64,000 bases of DNA from Cytobacillus citreus (GCF_018343665.1 NZ_JAGYPM010000003.1:401497-465496), one strand, 5' to 3'. Counted from the stretch's first letter, positions 18,494 to 27,164 are shown. Made by a program: numbers and translations. The notes: generated from the letters alone by a model not told the origin.

Positions 18494-19696
18494 CTACCTG
18501 ACCATCATCGTCAAATTTCCGGCTGCGATTATGACAGTGATACTAAGGAAAAACATGAGAGATACAACAGCTAGTGCAGCAAACACATAAATAACACTTT
18601 TACTAATAATGTCCAGACAGGCAATAATAGGTCCTCCACCTAATGGCTGAAGAATAGCTGCTGCAAATTTATATATAAATGCAATCATTAAAATTTTGAT
18701 TGCAGGAAATGCGGCGATAATTATGAGGATTACCAGCCCAACAATACCGACAGTATTTTTTAATAAAACTGATGCACTTATCACGGTATCTGTTGCATCA
18801 GTAAACATCCTTCCTATAATTGGAATAAAATTACCTGTTATGAACTTCGCTGTTCGTATCGCTACACCGTCTGTCACTGCTGTTGAAGCACCTTGAACAG
18901 AAATGACCCCTAGAAAAACCGTTAAGAACAGACTGAGAAGTGCTATGCTCCAATTTCTTAATAAATTGGCAAGCTGGGTCACTTTGTAATGTTCAGATAA
19001 GATACTGACAATGCTTAACAGAGCCGCTAGAAATAGTAAAGGCAAAACGATATATTGGATTAATAAACCACTAATATTCATTAAAAAGAGAATCACTGGA
19101 TGAAAGAATGCTGCTGATACGAGCCCTCCTGAGGAAGCAATAAGTGCAAGTAAAAGCGGTATAAGAGCTAAAATAAATGAAATCATTGTATCGATTACAT
19201 CTTGTGCATAACTAATTGCGATATGGAAGCTGTTAAGGGCAATAATAATTAGCACCATGAACACGATTGCATAAGCAACTTTGCTTACCGTACTTTTCTC
19301 AAAGGAATTTTGCAAGGATTGGAGAAACATGCTAAAGATCGTTAACAGGATTAAAGATCCTAATAATTTTCCATTTACAATAAATTCATGAAATATAAAC
19401 TTCATAAAGCCAGAGGCCCATTCTTGAAAAGAAAATTTCTTTTCTCCTTTAATAAAGTCGTAAAGACTTCCTTTTTGGCTCTCAGGCAAAAACCCTCCAT
19501 ATTCACTGCTTATTTTCTCCCAGAATTGCTTTAATTCATCTAAATTGAGAGAGTCAAGCTGTGAGTTAACGATCGCCTGTGGATTGATTGCTTTATTTAC
19601 ATCTTCTGTTTGTGGTGAGGCTTGTACACTTGGAATTAGTAATAAGAAGTATAGTAGATTCAGAAATAATATTTTCTGCAGCCGCTGCTTCATCAT
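18494..19696 (-). CDS. spoIIIAE: SpoIIIAE, multipass membrane protein
   Basis: 400 residues, about the family length. A signal-like N terminus (ILFLNLLYFLLLIPSVQA) is followed by roughly seven membrane helices from about residue 100 to 400. Core membrane component of the SpoIIIA-SpoIIQ channel. Its ribosome site GGGGTG is intact, but a 221-bp repetitive element separates it from spoIIIAD, instead of the near contact usual in this operon. Confidence 0.95.
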   Translation of the reverse strand: MMKQRLQKILFLNLLYFLLLIPSVQASPQTEDVNKAINPQAIVNSQLDSLNLDELKQFWEKISSEYGGFLPESQKGSLYDFIKGEKKFSFQEWASGFMKFIFHEFIVNGKLLGSLILLTIFSMFLQSLQNSFEKSTVSKVAYAIVFMVLIIIALNSFHIAISYAQDVIDTMISFILALIPLLLALIASSGGLVSAAFFHPVILFLMNISGLLIQYIVLPLLFLAALLSIVSILSEHYKVTQLANLLRNWSIALLSLFLTVFLGVISVQGASTAVTDGVAIRTAKFITGNFIPIIGRMFTDATDTVISASVLLKNTVGIVGLVILIIIAAFPAIKILMIAFIYKFAAAILQPLGGGPIIACLDIISKSVIYVFAALAVVSLMFFLSITVIIAAGNLTMMVR

Positions 19697-19712
19697 TTAC
19701 ACCCCGTTTTAA

Positions 19713-19933
19713 TAAAGTGAAACTTCCATCAGTGAGGGGTTTCTTTCATCCCCCACTGATGGTTAGTTGCGGCCCACAGGAAGTGGGTCACGCAGACGTT
19801 ACCACACGATGTGGCGCTTTTAGTCTGTGTTCATTTTATGGGCCTTTACGGGCAGTTGATTCCCCACTTAGGTTTCTTTAATTCTCTCGCAACCTTGAAG
19901 TGGGGGTCTTACTGCCCGTTAATCTGCGATAAA
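19713..19933. mobile_element. Palindrome-ended element (PATE-like) inside the spoIIIA operon, copy 1
   Basis: Starts ATAAAGTGAAACTTCC and ends TTACTGCCCGTTAATCTGCG. A left hairpin (CCATCAGTGAGGGG / CCCCCACTGATGG) and a right hairpin (CCCCACTT / AAGTGGGG) flank a variable middle. Related copies are at 23374-23590 and, degraded, at about 48432-48666. The two-hairpin, ORF-free design resembles non-autonomous IS200/IS605-mobilised elements; that link is an inference. Confidence 0.6.
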
Positions 19934-19963
19934 GGCTGTGTGAAATTGACAAATTTTCATTCA

Positions 19964-20353
19964 TTAACCAGGTATCATTTGAATAATGGTCTCGATCATA
20001 ACGGTAAGAATTGGAATCGCCATAGCCAGGATTAAAATTTTTCCTCCTAATTCTATTTTGGAGGCAATTGCTCCTTGGCCCGCATCCTTTGTAATTTGAG
20101 CAGCAAATTCAGCAATATAGGCAATTCCTATAATTTTTAAAATGGTTTCAATGTAAATCATATTTACCTTAGCGTTCACAGCAATTCTTTCGATCATATG
20201 GATAATGGCATAAATTTGATCGACTAGAAAAAGGAAAATAGTGCAGCCAACGAAAACGATAAGAAGGAAGGCGAAGTTTGGCTTTTGTTCCTTCACGATT
20301 AAAGCTAGAAATGTAGCTATAAGTGCAACACCGACTATTTGAATAATTTCAAT
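19964..20353 (-). CDS. spoIIIAD: SpoIIIAD, apparently with an ATT start codon
   Basis: 129 residues if it starts at the ATT at 20351-20353 (minus-strand codons ATT GAA ATT ATT CAA). GGAGGT lies exactly seven nt upstream, and the deduced start IEIIQIVGVALIATFLALIVKEQKP matches the known N terminus of SpoIIIAD. The first ATG/GTG/TTG in frame is GTG at 20294-20296, which would remove the first membrane helix. The protein is a small multipass membrane protein (IYIETILKIIGIAYIAEF). It follows spoIIIAC directly. Confidence 0.9.
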   Translation of the reverse strand: MEIIQIVGVALIATFLALIVKEQKPNFAFLLIVFVGCTIFLFLVDQIYAIIHMIERIAVNAKVNMIYIETILKIIGIAYIAEFAAQITKDAGQGAIASKIELGGKILILAMAIPILTVMIETIIQMIPG

Positions 20354-20367
20354 GGCAAAGACCTCCT

Positions 20368-20574
20368 TTAGCCTTGAAATAAGAACACAGATTTAATTTT
20401 TTGAAATAGTTCATCTACTATGGAGGCAACCATAAATAAAATGTAAATAAAGCCAAACAGCGTTACCCATTGGGCATATTCCTTTTTTCCAACCTGATCG
20501 AGAATTGTATGTAAAAACGCAACAACAATTCCGACACCGGCAATTTTAAAAATAATATCTACCTCTAGGCCCAT
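20368..20574 (-). CDS. spoIIIAC: SpoIIIAC
   Basis: 68 residues from the ATG at 20572-20574, with AGGAGGAGA upstream. Two membrane helices (IIFKIAGVGIVVAFLH and WVTLFGFIYILFMVASIV). Small SpoIIIAC/SpoIIIAD-family membrane subunit of the channel. Its last codons carry the spoIIIAD ribosome site. A 124-bp gap to spoIIIAB holds no recognisable element. Confidence 0.93.
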   Translation of the reverse strand: MGLEVDIIFKIAGVGIVVAFLHTILDQVGKKEYAQWVTLFGFIYILFMVASIVDELFQKIKSVFLFQG

Positions 20575-20698
20575 GTATTCTCCTCCTAAATAGAAATGCG
20601 CAGGGCGCTCGACCATTCCTTTAAAAAATTAATCCATCCCGATTCTTGCTAGAAAAAATCTCGTTGGTGGATATAGCAAAAACTATCTAACAGCTTGT

Positions 20699-21214
20699 CT
20701 ACATCAATAAAATGATTAATAACAGCCCTGATAAAAACCCAAGGCTTTTAAACATCTTTTCGTATTTAGCTTGCCTTTCATAAGCATCGGCCTCTTCACG
20801 CTCTAAATGAGAGAGAGCCAGCATGATTTGCTTTTGCTGAGAATGGCGGTCATGTCGGCCCAAGGTTTCACCGAATTGCTTCATGATTTCAAATTCTCCT
20901 TGTTTGAAAGCAGTCATTTTCCAAATATCCTTTAGGCTTTGCTCCCATGCCTCTTTTACAGTCGTTTCCGAACCCATAAGTTTTTCCGCAAAATTATCGA
21001 AAAATCTTGATAACGGCATCGACACTTGAACTGAAATCCTTCTTGCCGCTTCATGAAGTGGTGTATGACCATACATTATTTCAGCTTCTAATGATTGTAA
21101 TGCCGATTTAAGTTGGCGCAGCTGCCGGGGTCTTTCATTTAAACGTCTAGAAGCTTCAAATCCCGCCCAGGTGGTGGCAACAATAATGAATATGGCTCCA
21201 ATAATTTTTATCAT
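20699..21214 (-). CDS. spoIIIAB: SpoIIIAB, type II secretion F-like protein
   Basis: 171 residues. An N-terminal membrane helix (IIGAIFIIVATTWAGFEA), a soluble helical domain and a C-terminal helix (LSGLLLIILLM). Distantly related to GspF/PilC-type platform proteins and thought to couple to the ATPase SpoIIIAA. Its ATG directly follows the spoIIIAA stop. Confidence 0.94.
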   Translation of the reverse strand: MIKIIGAIFIIVATTWAGFEASRRLNERPRQLRQLKSALQSLEAEIMYGHTPLHEAARRISVQVSMPLSRFFDNFAEKLMGSETTVKEAWEQSLKDIWKMTAFKQGEFEIMKQFGETLGRHDRHSQQKQIMLALSHLEREEADAYERQAKYEKMFKSLGFLSGLLLIILLM

Positions 21215-22141
21215 TCATGTCACCCGCACTTCGTATTTGATCTCATTACCATAACTATCCTTTATACTTGCTACACTTCCTGGGCCATTTTTTCTATTTA
21301 ATTCTATAAAACGCTGGAAGATTCCCATTTCAATGATTGGCTTTATCGTAGGCCGTCTTCGTATCTCCTCGAAAGAAGTTCCATGCGTTGTCATCATTAA
21401 TTTAATCCCTGCATTTACAGCCTCCAAAATTGCATCTGCATCTTCTTTTCTTCCAATTTCATCTACAATTAGCACATCGGGACTCATTGAGCGAATCATC
21501 ATCATCATGCCATCAACTTTAGGACATGCATCAAGAACGTCTAGACGAGGCCCAAAAGTCATTTGCGGAATTCCTTGCACACTTCCTGCAATTTCAGAGC
21601 GTTCATCAACGATTCCAACTTTTTGGGCAGGAAAACGGCCATTTTTATCTCCGGTTGAAATAATTCTTGCGATATCACGAAGCAGAGTCGTTTTTCCTGT
21701 TTGGGGTGGACCGATGATCATTGTATGAAGCCAAGATCTACCATTAAATAGACTAGGAACGAGCTTATCTCCTATGCCAATTTGTTCTCTAGCAATCCGA
21801 ATATTAAAAGAAGAAATATCTCTAATCGCCTTCACATTTCCAGCTTCAAGAATGACTTTTCCGGCTAAACCAACACGGTGTCCACCTTCAATCGTGATAT
21901 AGCCCCGACGTAACTCTTCCTCTAGGGTGTAAATGGAGAAATGACTTATTTTGTTTAACAAATGCAACGCATCCTCTTGTTTCACGATATAAGGTAAAAA
22001 ACGCGGACTTCCCTTCATTGTTAATTCAAGGGGTCTATTGATCCGGACGCGAATCTCTTCTAATTCAACCAATTGAGGAGGTGGAATTTGCAGCATGTAT
22101 TCTGAAATCTTTTTTGGCAAAAAGGCTAAAATGGTTTCCAA
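21215..22141 (-). CDS. spoIIIAA: SpoIIIAA, secretion-type ATPase
   Basis: 308 residues. Walker A GPPQTGKTT (144-152), Walker B VLIVDEIGRKEDA, and an arginine-rich AAA-like core related to type II/IV secretion ATPases. Drives the mother-cell-to-forespore channel. The start is a TTG with GGAGG nine nt upstream. First gene of spoIIIA, expressed from a sigma-E promoter about 170 nt upstream. Confidence 0.96.
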   Translation of the reverse strand: METILAFLPKKISEYMLQIPPPQLVELEEIRVRINRPLELTMKGSPRFLPYIVKQEDALHLLNKISHFSIYTLEEELRRGYITIEGGHRVGLAGKVILEAGNVKAIRDISSFNIRIAREQIGIGDKLVPSLFNGRSWLHTMIIGPPQTGKTTLLRDIARIISTGDKNGRFPAQKVGIVDERSEIAGSVQGIPQMTFGPRLDVLDACPKVDGMMMMIRSMSPDVLIVDEIGRKEDADAILEAVNAGIKLMMTTHGTSFEEIRRRPTIKPIIEMGIFQRFIELNRKNGPGSVASIKDSYGNEIKYEVRVT

Positions 22142-22194
22142 TGCATTTTTCCTCCGAATTTTTTTCTTTAATAGCTCTAATTACTCCACAATTT

Positions 22195-22300
22195 TCTTTG
22201 TCCATCTCCAGATGCTATACGCTTTTCTTTGTCTAGCTCCGAGCACCATCGGCTCGAGCCCATAAGCGGGTGCTCTACGCTTTTCTAGTTGGACTAGCAT
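22195..22300. repeat. Dispersed hairpin repeat in the spoIIIA leader
   Basis: Contains TTTGTCTAGCTCCGAGCACC and GGGTGCTCTACGCTTTTC. GAGCACC pairs with GGGTGCTC and CGGCTCGAGCC is self-complementary. The AGCTCC core is shared with repeats at 27165, 49221, 56682 and 62211. It lies between the sigma-E promoter and spoIIIAA, so it is transcribed in the leader. Confidence 0.6.
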
Positions 22301-22312
22301 CTTTCTACTTAA

Positions 22313-22341
22313 AATGTATGCCTGCTTTGAAACAATATGAC
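22313..22341 (-). promoter_or_regulatory. Sigma-E promoter of the spoIIIA operon
   Basis: Minus-strand GTCATATT (22334-22341), 13 nt, CATACATT (22313-22320): an essentially perfect mother-cell sigma-E promoter, as expected for spoIIIA. It sits between the divergent SIMPL-domain gene and spoIIIAA. Confidence 0.88.
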
Positions 22342-22454
22342 TTTGTTTTATTTTCATTGTTTTTTATTAGCCTATTTATAAAATATTTGAATGTTATTTT
22401 TCTTACAGTCGTACATTTTATTGAGACCATGTTCAATGAAAGTGAGGAGAGTAT

Positions 22455-23129
22455 ATGTATTATCAACAGCCATCTAATCGGAATACTCAAACTATTGGCA
22501 GTAAGCGGAATATAATAAGAGTCACTGGAGAAGGAAAAGTATATGCTAAGCCCGATAAAGCAGAAATCACATTGGGTGCTTCAACAGAGGATAAGCAATT
22601 AGAGGTTGCGCAAAAAAATAATGCAATGATTATCTCGAAGATTAAAAAAGGACTTAATCAATTGGGTATTCAAGATGAGCAAATCAAAACCGTTAATTAT
22701 TCAATTTTTCCACAATATGATTATGTTGAAGGTAAGCAGATATTCAGGGGATATAAAGTAGAGCACTTGCTTCAAATATCTATTAATGATATTGAAAATG
22801 CTGGTTTAGTAGTTGATACGGCAGTAAAAAATGGAGCCAATGTCGTTTCAAGAATTAGATTTTCCGTTGGAGACTCTATTCAATATGAACAGCAGGCATT
22901 ATCAATAGCTGTTATCAATGCGTATCAAAAGGCCGATACAATCGCCCGAACTTTAGGAGTTCAATTAAATAAAGTACCAATATTAGTTGCTGAAATTGGT
23001 CGGCAACGCGGAGAACCAATCCCGTTTCAGATGACTGCACTCGTTAAAAGCGAAGCAGCTACCCCAATACAACCAGGTACATTAGAAATGAGAAGTCAAG
23101 TTTCAGCCGAGTTTGAATTTCATTCTTAA
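22455..23129 (+). CDS. SIMPL-domain (DUF541, YggE-like) protein
   Basis: 224 residues. A SIMPL domain covers nearly all of it: RVTGEGKVYAKPDKAEITLG, then VEGKQIFRGYKVEHLLQI and ALSIAVINAYQKADTIARTLG. There is no signal peptide or lipobox. Family members are linked to oxidative stress (YggE) or cell-surface structures, but the biochemical role is unknown. It lies divergent from spoIIIA and originally faced efp, judging from a duplicated 3' remnant at 26446. A ribosome site GAGGAGAG precedes the ATG. Confidence 0.85.
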   Translation: MYYQQPSNRNTQTIGSKRNIIRVTGEGKVYAKPDKAEITLGASTEDKQLEVAQKNNAMIISKIKKGLNQLGIQDEQIKTVNYSIFPQYDYVEGKQIFRGYKVEHLLQISINDIENAGLVVDTAVKNGANVVSRIRFSVGDSIQYEQQALSIAVINAYQKADTIARTLGVQLNKVPILVAEIGRQRGEPIPFQMTALVKSEAATPIQPGTLEMRSQVSAEFEFHS

Positions 23130-23159
23130 AAAGTAGGTTATATTAAACTTCCCTGTTCG

Positions 23160-23228
23160 AGGAGTCTCGCGCCTGCAGCGAGAATTAACAACAAAATAGC
23201 ATGATCAACACTGAGCTTTAACACAGCC
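23160..23228. repeat. Degenerate right half of the MITE at 12219
   Basis: GGAGTCTCGCGCC through GAGCTTTAACACAGCC aligns with the right part of the intact MITE, with substitutions in the terminal repeat (ACACAGCC for ACAGAGCC). The left half is missing. Confidence 0.6.
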
Positions 23229-23287
23229 AAAAAGTAAAAAAGCAACAACATAAAATATCCCAGTCTTTGCACACATTTCAAGTACAC

Positions 23288-23322
23288 AAAACTCCCGAAA
23301 GTATTTACTTTCGGGAGTTTTT
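23288..23322. terminator. Duplicate of the efp terminator
   Basis: AAACTCCCGAAAGT / ACTTTCGGGAGTTT hairpin with T-run. It is nearly identical to 26528-26556, including the following TTTTTGTAAATCTTTATG, which at the other copy is the end of efp. It now terminates the SIMPL gene. Confidence 0.85.
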
Positions 23323-23373
23323 GTAAATCTTTATGGGTAGCGTCAGGAAAATTACGATTTCCTGAGGCAACCC

Positions 23374-23590
23374 ATAAAGTGAAACTTCAATCAGTGGGGC
23401 TTTTCCTCATCCCCCACTGATTGTTAGTTGAACTTATCACGCTCAAAACGCCACGTCCTGTGGCTTTCGCCTGACTAGGACATCGTGTCCGTCGTCGGGC
23501 CTTTACGGGCAGCCCGACCCCCACTTACTCTTCTTTGTTTTACTCGAATCATTGAAGTGGGGGTCTTACTGCCCGTTAATCTGCGATAAA
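23374..23590. mobile_element. Palindrome-ended element, copy 2
   Basis: ATAAAGTGAAACTTC to CTGCGATAAA, with left hairpin CAATCAGTGGGG / CCCCCACTGATTG and right hairpin CCCCCACTT / AAGTGGGGG. Outer parts closely match copy 1 at 19713 while the middle differs. It sits at one end of the DUF1284/YhgE island. Confidence 0.6.
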
Positions 23591-23594
23591 AGGT

Positions 23595-24038
23595 TTATTG
23601 ATTGGTTATATCGACATGGCCATACTTGTTTTTCAGCTCTACAATCCCTTCCTTACAAACCCCATATGAGAGCCATGAGCAGCCTTTACATAAATAATCT
23701 AAATCCTCCATTACTACCTTTTGGGCTGTTAAGGACACTAAAAAAGATTTCTGATAACTTTTATTTTTTTCAATTCCGAGATGACGAATGGTTTTTTCGT
23801 CCATTGATAAGACATGCTCATCAGAGCCTTCATTTGCTTCACATTCCGTCTTTCCTTGATGTGGGCATGTAAAGCAAGCATCATCAAAAGCAGCAATTAC
23901 TTTAATTGAAAAATCCTTCTGTTCATCTCGAACATCATTTACGATCTCATACATTTTCTCAACAAATTTTGTACTGTAGTCCATTCCTCGAAATCCATGG
24001 ATGCAAAGAAGGTGATGACCACGTAACACTTTATCCAT
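23595..24038 (-). CDS. DUF1284 cysteine-rich protein
   Basis: 147 residues with the DUF1284 start LRGHHLLCIHGFRGMDYS. Cysteines are grouped as CFTCPHQGKTEC and CKGCSWLSYGVC, which suggests an Fe-S or zinc site. No reaction is known for the family. It is co-directional with and directly downstream of the YhgE gene (72 nt), so the two may be cotranscribed. Confidence 0.85.
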   Translation of the reverse strand: MDKVLRGHHLLCIHGFRGMDYSTKFVEKMYEIVNDVRDEQKDFSIKVIAAFDDACFTCPHQGKTECEANEGSDEHVLSMDEKTIRHLGIEKNKSYQKSFLVSLTAQKVVMEDLDYLCKGCSWLSYGVCKEGIVELKNKYGHVDITNQ

Positions 24039-24110
24039 TTAATCACTTCCTAAAAAGATAATATATCAAACTTCGTGAACATTCGAAAAAAATCTTTTTA
24101 GGAAATTAGT

Positions 24111-26255
24111 TTAATGAATCAACGAACTTTCTTTTATTTTTAATTTGAATTTTTCAGTTAAGCGGTTAGCTGGCTTCTTCAAAAATACTCCAAGCAAAAT
24201 CGTTAGTATACCGAATAGACTGAGGATAATAGCATCCCTAATAACGATATCCCAGATGATTCCACCTACCGCCTCCCTCATCATACTGATAGCATATGTA
24301 AAGGGGAGAAACGGATTAATTGCTTGAAAAAACTCTGGGACAACTTGAATCGGAAAGGTTCCTCCCGATCCAGAGATTTGCAATACTAATAAAACAATCC
24401 CTAACGCTTTTCCTACATTCCCAAATAAAAAAACGAAAGTGAACACCATTAGCATAAAAATCCCACCCATAAATAAAGCAAACAGCACAAACCAGAGCTT
24501 ATCAACAACAAATGTCTTTAATAAAAATATATCCCCTAGTGTAACAATTAGCGCTTGAAGAAGAGCAATTGTCAAAAAGATTAAAAACTTTCCAAAATAG
24601 AAGTGTATAATGCTGTCGTTTGTCGTCGTATCGATTGATAAAAGGGACACTAATAACATTGCTCCTACCCATAACGAAAGAGTGGTGAAAAAAGGCGACA
24701 TTGCTGATCCATAATTAGGAATCGGAAATAACTTATGCTCTTTCAGTAGGACTGGCTCAGCAAAGAAATCACTTTCCTTTTTCATATCATTTTTTAATAA
24801 ATCAATAATTTCCTTTATATTTGCATTTGCTTCAAAGGCTCTAATTCTCTGAGTAATTTCTTTTAGTTTCCGTTCTATTTCTGGTAAATCCTCTTTAAAT
24901 TTTTGAAGCTCTTTCGTTCCGAATGTTATTCCTTTTTGTGCTTCTCCTAATATGCTTTTTACATCTGGTAAACTCTGTTTTGCTCCTTTTAAAGCTGTCG
25001 TTGAATCTTCGATTAAACTCTTTGTTTTCTGAAGTTGTTTATCGATATTCGGAACTGTTTGATTATCATAATTATCTAGTACTTTGTTTAGTAGCTCAGA
25101 AGTGCTTTCGGAAAATTGATTGATTTGATTTGTTATTTTGCTCGTAAGCGGTTCCCCATTTTCAATTAAGTTCATTGTATTTTTTAAAAGTACTTGCGCC
25201 GACATAAAATTTTTCTTTACCTCTTGCAGCCTATTTAGCTCTACATCAAATGAGGAACTAGAGGATGATTTAGTTAAATGTTCAAAAAAACTTATCATAT
25301 CATCAATGACTTCTACACTCTTTTCAAGCCTTTTACTATGTCGTTGTAAGAAATTAATTTTTTCCTCAGTAGGTATTTGATTGTCCAATAAGAAGTCGGT
25401 AAGCTGATTTGTTGAATCTGCTGTTTGCTTTAAAATGACGAGATTTTCTTTTATTAATGGTGCTGAGTTATTTATTAGTAAGGTAGCTTTATTTAAATAG
25501 CCAGTGAAACTCTCCGCAAGCTGTACCCCTTCATCGGAAAGCACTGCAATGCTCTTTACCTTTTCTTGTGTGGTACTAATAACTTGATTCGCCTTCTCTA
25601 CATCATCTAGCACTTTATTGGTTGTATCCCGAATAGTGGGAAGTTGTTTCTCTAATTCAAAAATCAAATACTTTACTCTTTCAATCGTTGGTAAATCTCT
25701 TTCTAGTTCAATCCCAATCTCATTAAAAACTTTAAAGATAGCACCATTTGCCGTTTTAACAAAGTTTTTACTAATTTGCTCAACCAAACCCGTAGCACCT
25801 GTTGAGGTAATTTTAGGAGCAACAGCATTTATTTTTTCATTTACATAATAAGAAAGCGTAGGTTTTTCTGGATCATCCGTTAATACTGTCGTAATTTTTT
25901 CAGAAAAATTCTCCGGAACCGTTATACTTGCGTAATATTTACCTCGTTCAACACCCTTAATGGCTTCCTTTTCATCAATAAACACCCAATTGAAGTTTTC
26001 ATCTGTTTTCAAGGAGGAAACCAGTTCGTCCCCTACATTAATTTTACTTCCTCTAATGTTTGCTCCTTTATCCTTATTTGAAACAGCAATCGAGATATCA
26101 CTAGTATGACCATATGGATCCCAAGAAGCTTCAATATTAAACCAAGCATATAAAGAAGGTAGGAGTGTTAATCCTGCAATTAAAATAAAAACAGCCCAAT
26201 TTTGATAAATATTTTTCAAATCTGTTCTATAAATCCTGAAAATGGTTTTCATCAT
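24111..26255 (-). CDS. YhgE/Pip-family membrane protein
   Basis: About 714 residues from the first of two ATGs at 26253-26255. An N-terminal membrane helix (WAVFILIAGLTLLPSLYAWF) is followed by a large extracellular region rich in coiled-coil heptads, with a Ser tract (about residues 340-350). About five C-terminal helices are arranged like ABC-2 permeases. Relatives include Lactococcus Pip (phage infection protein) and EsaA-like type VII secretion components. Function here is unknown; no ATPase or ESX genes lie nearby. Confidence 0.88.
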   Translation of the reverse strand: MMKTIFRIYRTDLKNIYQNWAVFILIAGLTLLPSLYAWFNIEASWDPYGHTSDISIAVSNKDKGANIRGSKINVGDELVSSLKTDENFNWVFIDEKEAIKGVERGKYYASITVPENFSEKITTVLTDDPEKPTLSYYVNEKINAVAPKITSTGATGLVEQISKNFVKTANGAIFKVFNEIGIELERDLPTIERVKYLIFELEKQLPTIRDTTNKVLDDVEKANQVISTTQEKVKSIAVLSDEGVQLAESFTGYLNKATLLINNSAPLIKENLVILKQTADSTNQLTDFLLDNQIPTEEKINFLQRHSKRLEKSVEVIDDMISFFEHLTKSSSSSSFDVELNRLQEVKKNFMSAQVLLKNTMNLIENGEPLTSKITNQINQFSESTSELLNKVLDNYDNQTVPNIDKQLQKTKSLIEDSTTALKGAKQSLPDVKSILGEAQKGITFGTKELQKFKEDLPEIERKLKEITQRIRAFEANANIKEIIDLLKNDMKKESDFFAEPVLLKEHKLFPIPNYGSAMSPFFTTLSLWVGAMLLVSLLSIDTTTNDSIIHFYFGKFLIFLTIALLQALIVTLGDIFLLKTFVVDKLWFVLFALFMGGIFMLMVFTFVFLFGNVGKALGIVLLVLQISGSGGTFPIQVVPEFFQAINPFLPFTYAISMMREAVGGIIWDIVIRDAIILSLFGILTILLGVFLKKPANRLTEKFKLKIKESSLIH

Positions 26256-26445
26256 TTCGTCCCCAATTTTTAAAGTTGTCATTAGTATTATTTAAAAACT
26301 TGGGTTCATACATCATCTTGAGTTTTTAACGGATGGGACAGTAAAAAAGTCATCTTTATTTTTCACTTAACCTTGGGACGTACTAAAAAACATTGAAATA
26401 CAAGAGTTCTTATCCTTAACATTGTAAAACAGCATTTATCCTGAC

Positions 26446-26523
26446 GCTACTCCTATACAACCAGCAACCAGGTACAATAGAAATGAGAAGCCTAGTATCA
26501 CAGAGTTTGAATTTCATTCTTAA
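26446..26523 (+). pseudogene. Duplicated 3' remnant of the SIMPL-domain gene
   Basis: GCTACTCCTATACAACCAG through GAATTTCATTCTTAA matches the last ~75 bp and stop of the SIMPL gene (23058-23129), with several substitutions and a small insertion. It is followed at once by the efp terminator. It marks the ancestral SIMPL-efp junction. Confidence 0.85.
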
Positions 26524-26527
26524 AATA

Positions 26528-26556
26528 AAAACTCCCGAAAGTATGTACTTTCGGGA
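26528..26556. terminator. Terminator after efp
   Basis: AAACTCCCGAAAGT / ACTTTCGGGAGTTT hairpin with T-runs on both sides, 15 nt beyond the efp stop. Probably bidirectional. Confidence 0.92.
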
Positions 26557-26570
26557 GTTTTTGTAAATCT

Positions 26571-27128
26571 TTATGCACGAGATACGTATGTACCTTCATC
26601 CGTATTAATAATAAGCTTATCACCTTGGTTAATGAAGAATGGTACCTGAACGATAAGGCCAGTTTCAAGCTTAGCAGGTTTTGAACCACCTGAAGCTGTA
26701 TCCCCTTTAATCCCTGGTTCAGTTTCAATAACTTCCAATTCTACAGATTTAGGAAGCTCAACTCCAAGTGTTTCAGTATTATACATCATGATATGGACTT
26801 CCATGTTTTCTTTTAAAAACTTCAGCTCATATTCAATAGATGCTGTTGGCAATTCAATCTGTTCATAAGATTCATTATCCATGAAAACATGCTGATCGCC
26901 ATTTGCATATAGATATTGCATTTTTCTATTGTCAATTTGCGCTTTTGCAACTTTCTCACCAGCACGGAAAGTTTTTTCTTGTACCGCACCGTTTCGAAGA
27001 TTACGCAGTTTTGAACGTACGAAAGCAGCTCCCTTTCCTGGTTTAACATGTTGGAAATCCATTACACGCCAAATGCCATTATCTACTTCAATTGTTAATC
27101 CGGTACGAAAATCATTAACTGAAATCAT
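26571..27128 (-). CDS. efp: Translation elongation factor P
   Basis: 185 residues, three beta-barrel domains. The loop [10 protein letters not shown] places Lys32 at the tip, the residue that carries the 5-aminopentanol modification in B. subtilis. The C-terminal signature is [20 protein letters not shown]. It relieves ribosome stalling at proline runs. Next upstream is yqhT, with a dispersed repeat between. Confidence 0.97.
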   Translation of the reverse strand: MISVNDFRTGLTIEVDNGIWRVMDFQHVKPGKGAAFVRSKLRNLRNGAVQEKTFRAGEKVAKAQIDNRKMQYLYANGDQHVFMDNESYEQIELPTASIEYELKFLKENMEVHIMMYNTETLGVELPKSVELEVIETEPGIKGDTASGGSKPAKLETGLIVQVPFFINQGDKLIINTDEGTYVSRA

Positions 27129-27164
27129 TTAAAATCCTCCTAAATATTGTCTAGCCCATGTTTT

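Noticed and set aside
19588-19881. 97-codon plus-strand frame across the spoIIIAE start and the inserted element
   Set aside because: It crosses a repeat and the antisense of a conserved gene; no ribosome site.
22195-22300. Riboswitch in the spoIIIA leader
   Set aside because: The hairpin sequence is shared with intergenic repeats at unrelated genes, so a dispersed repeat is the simpler explanation.
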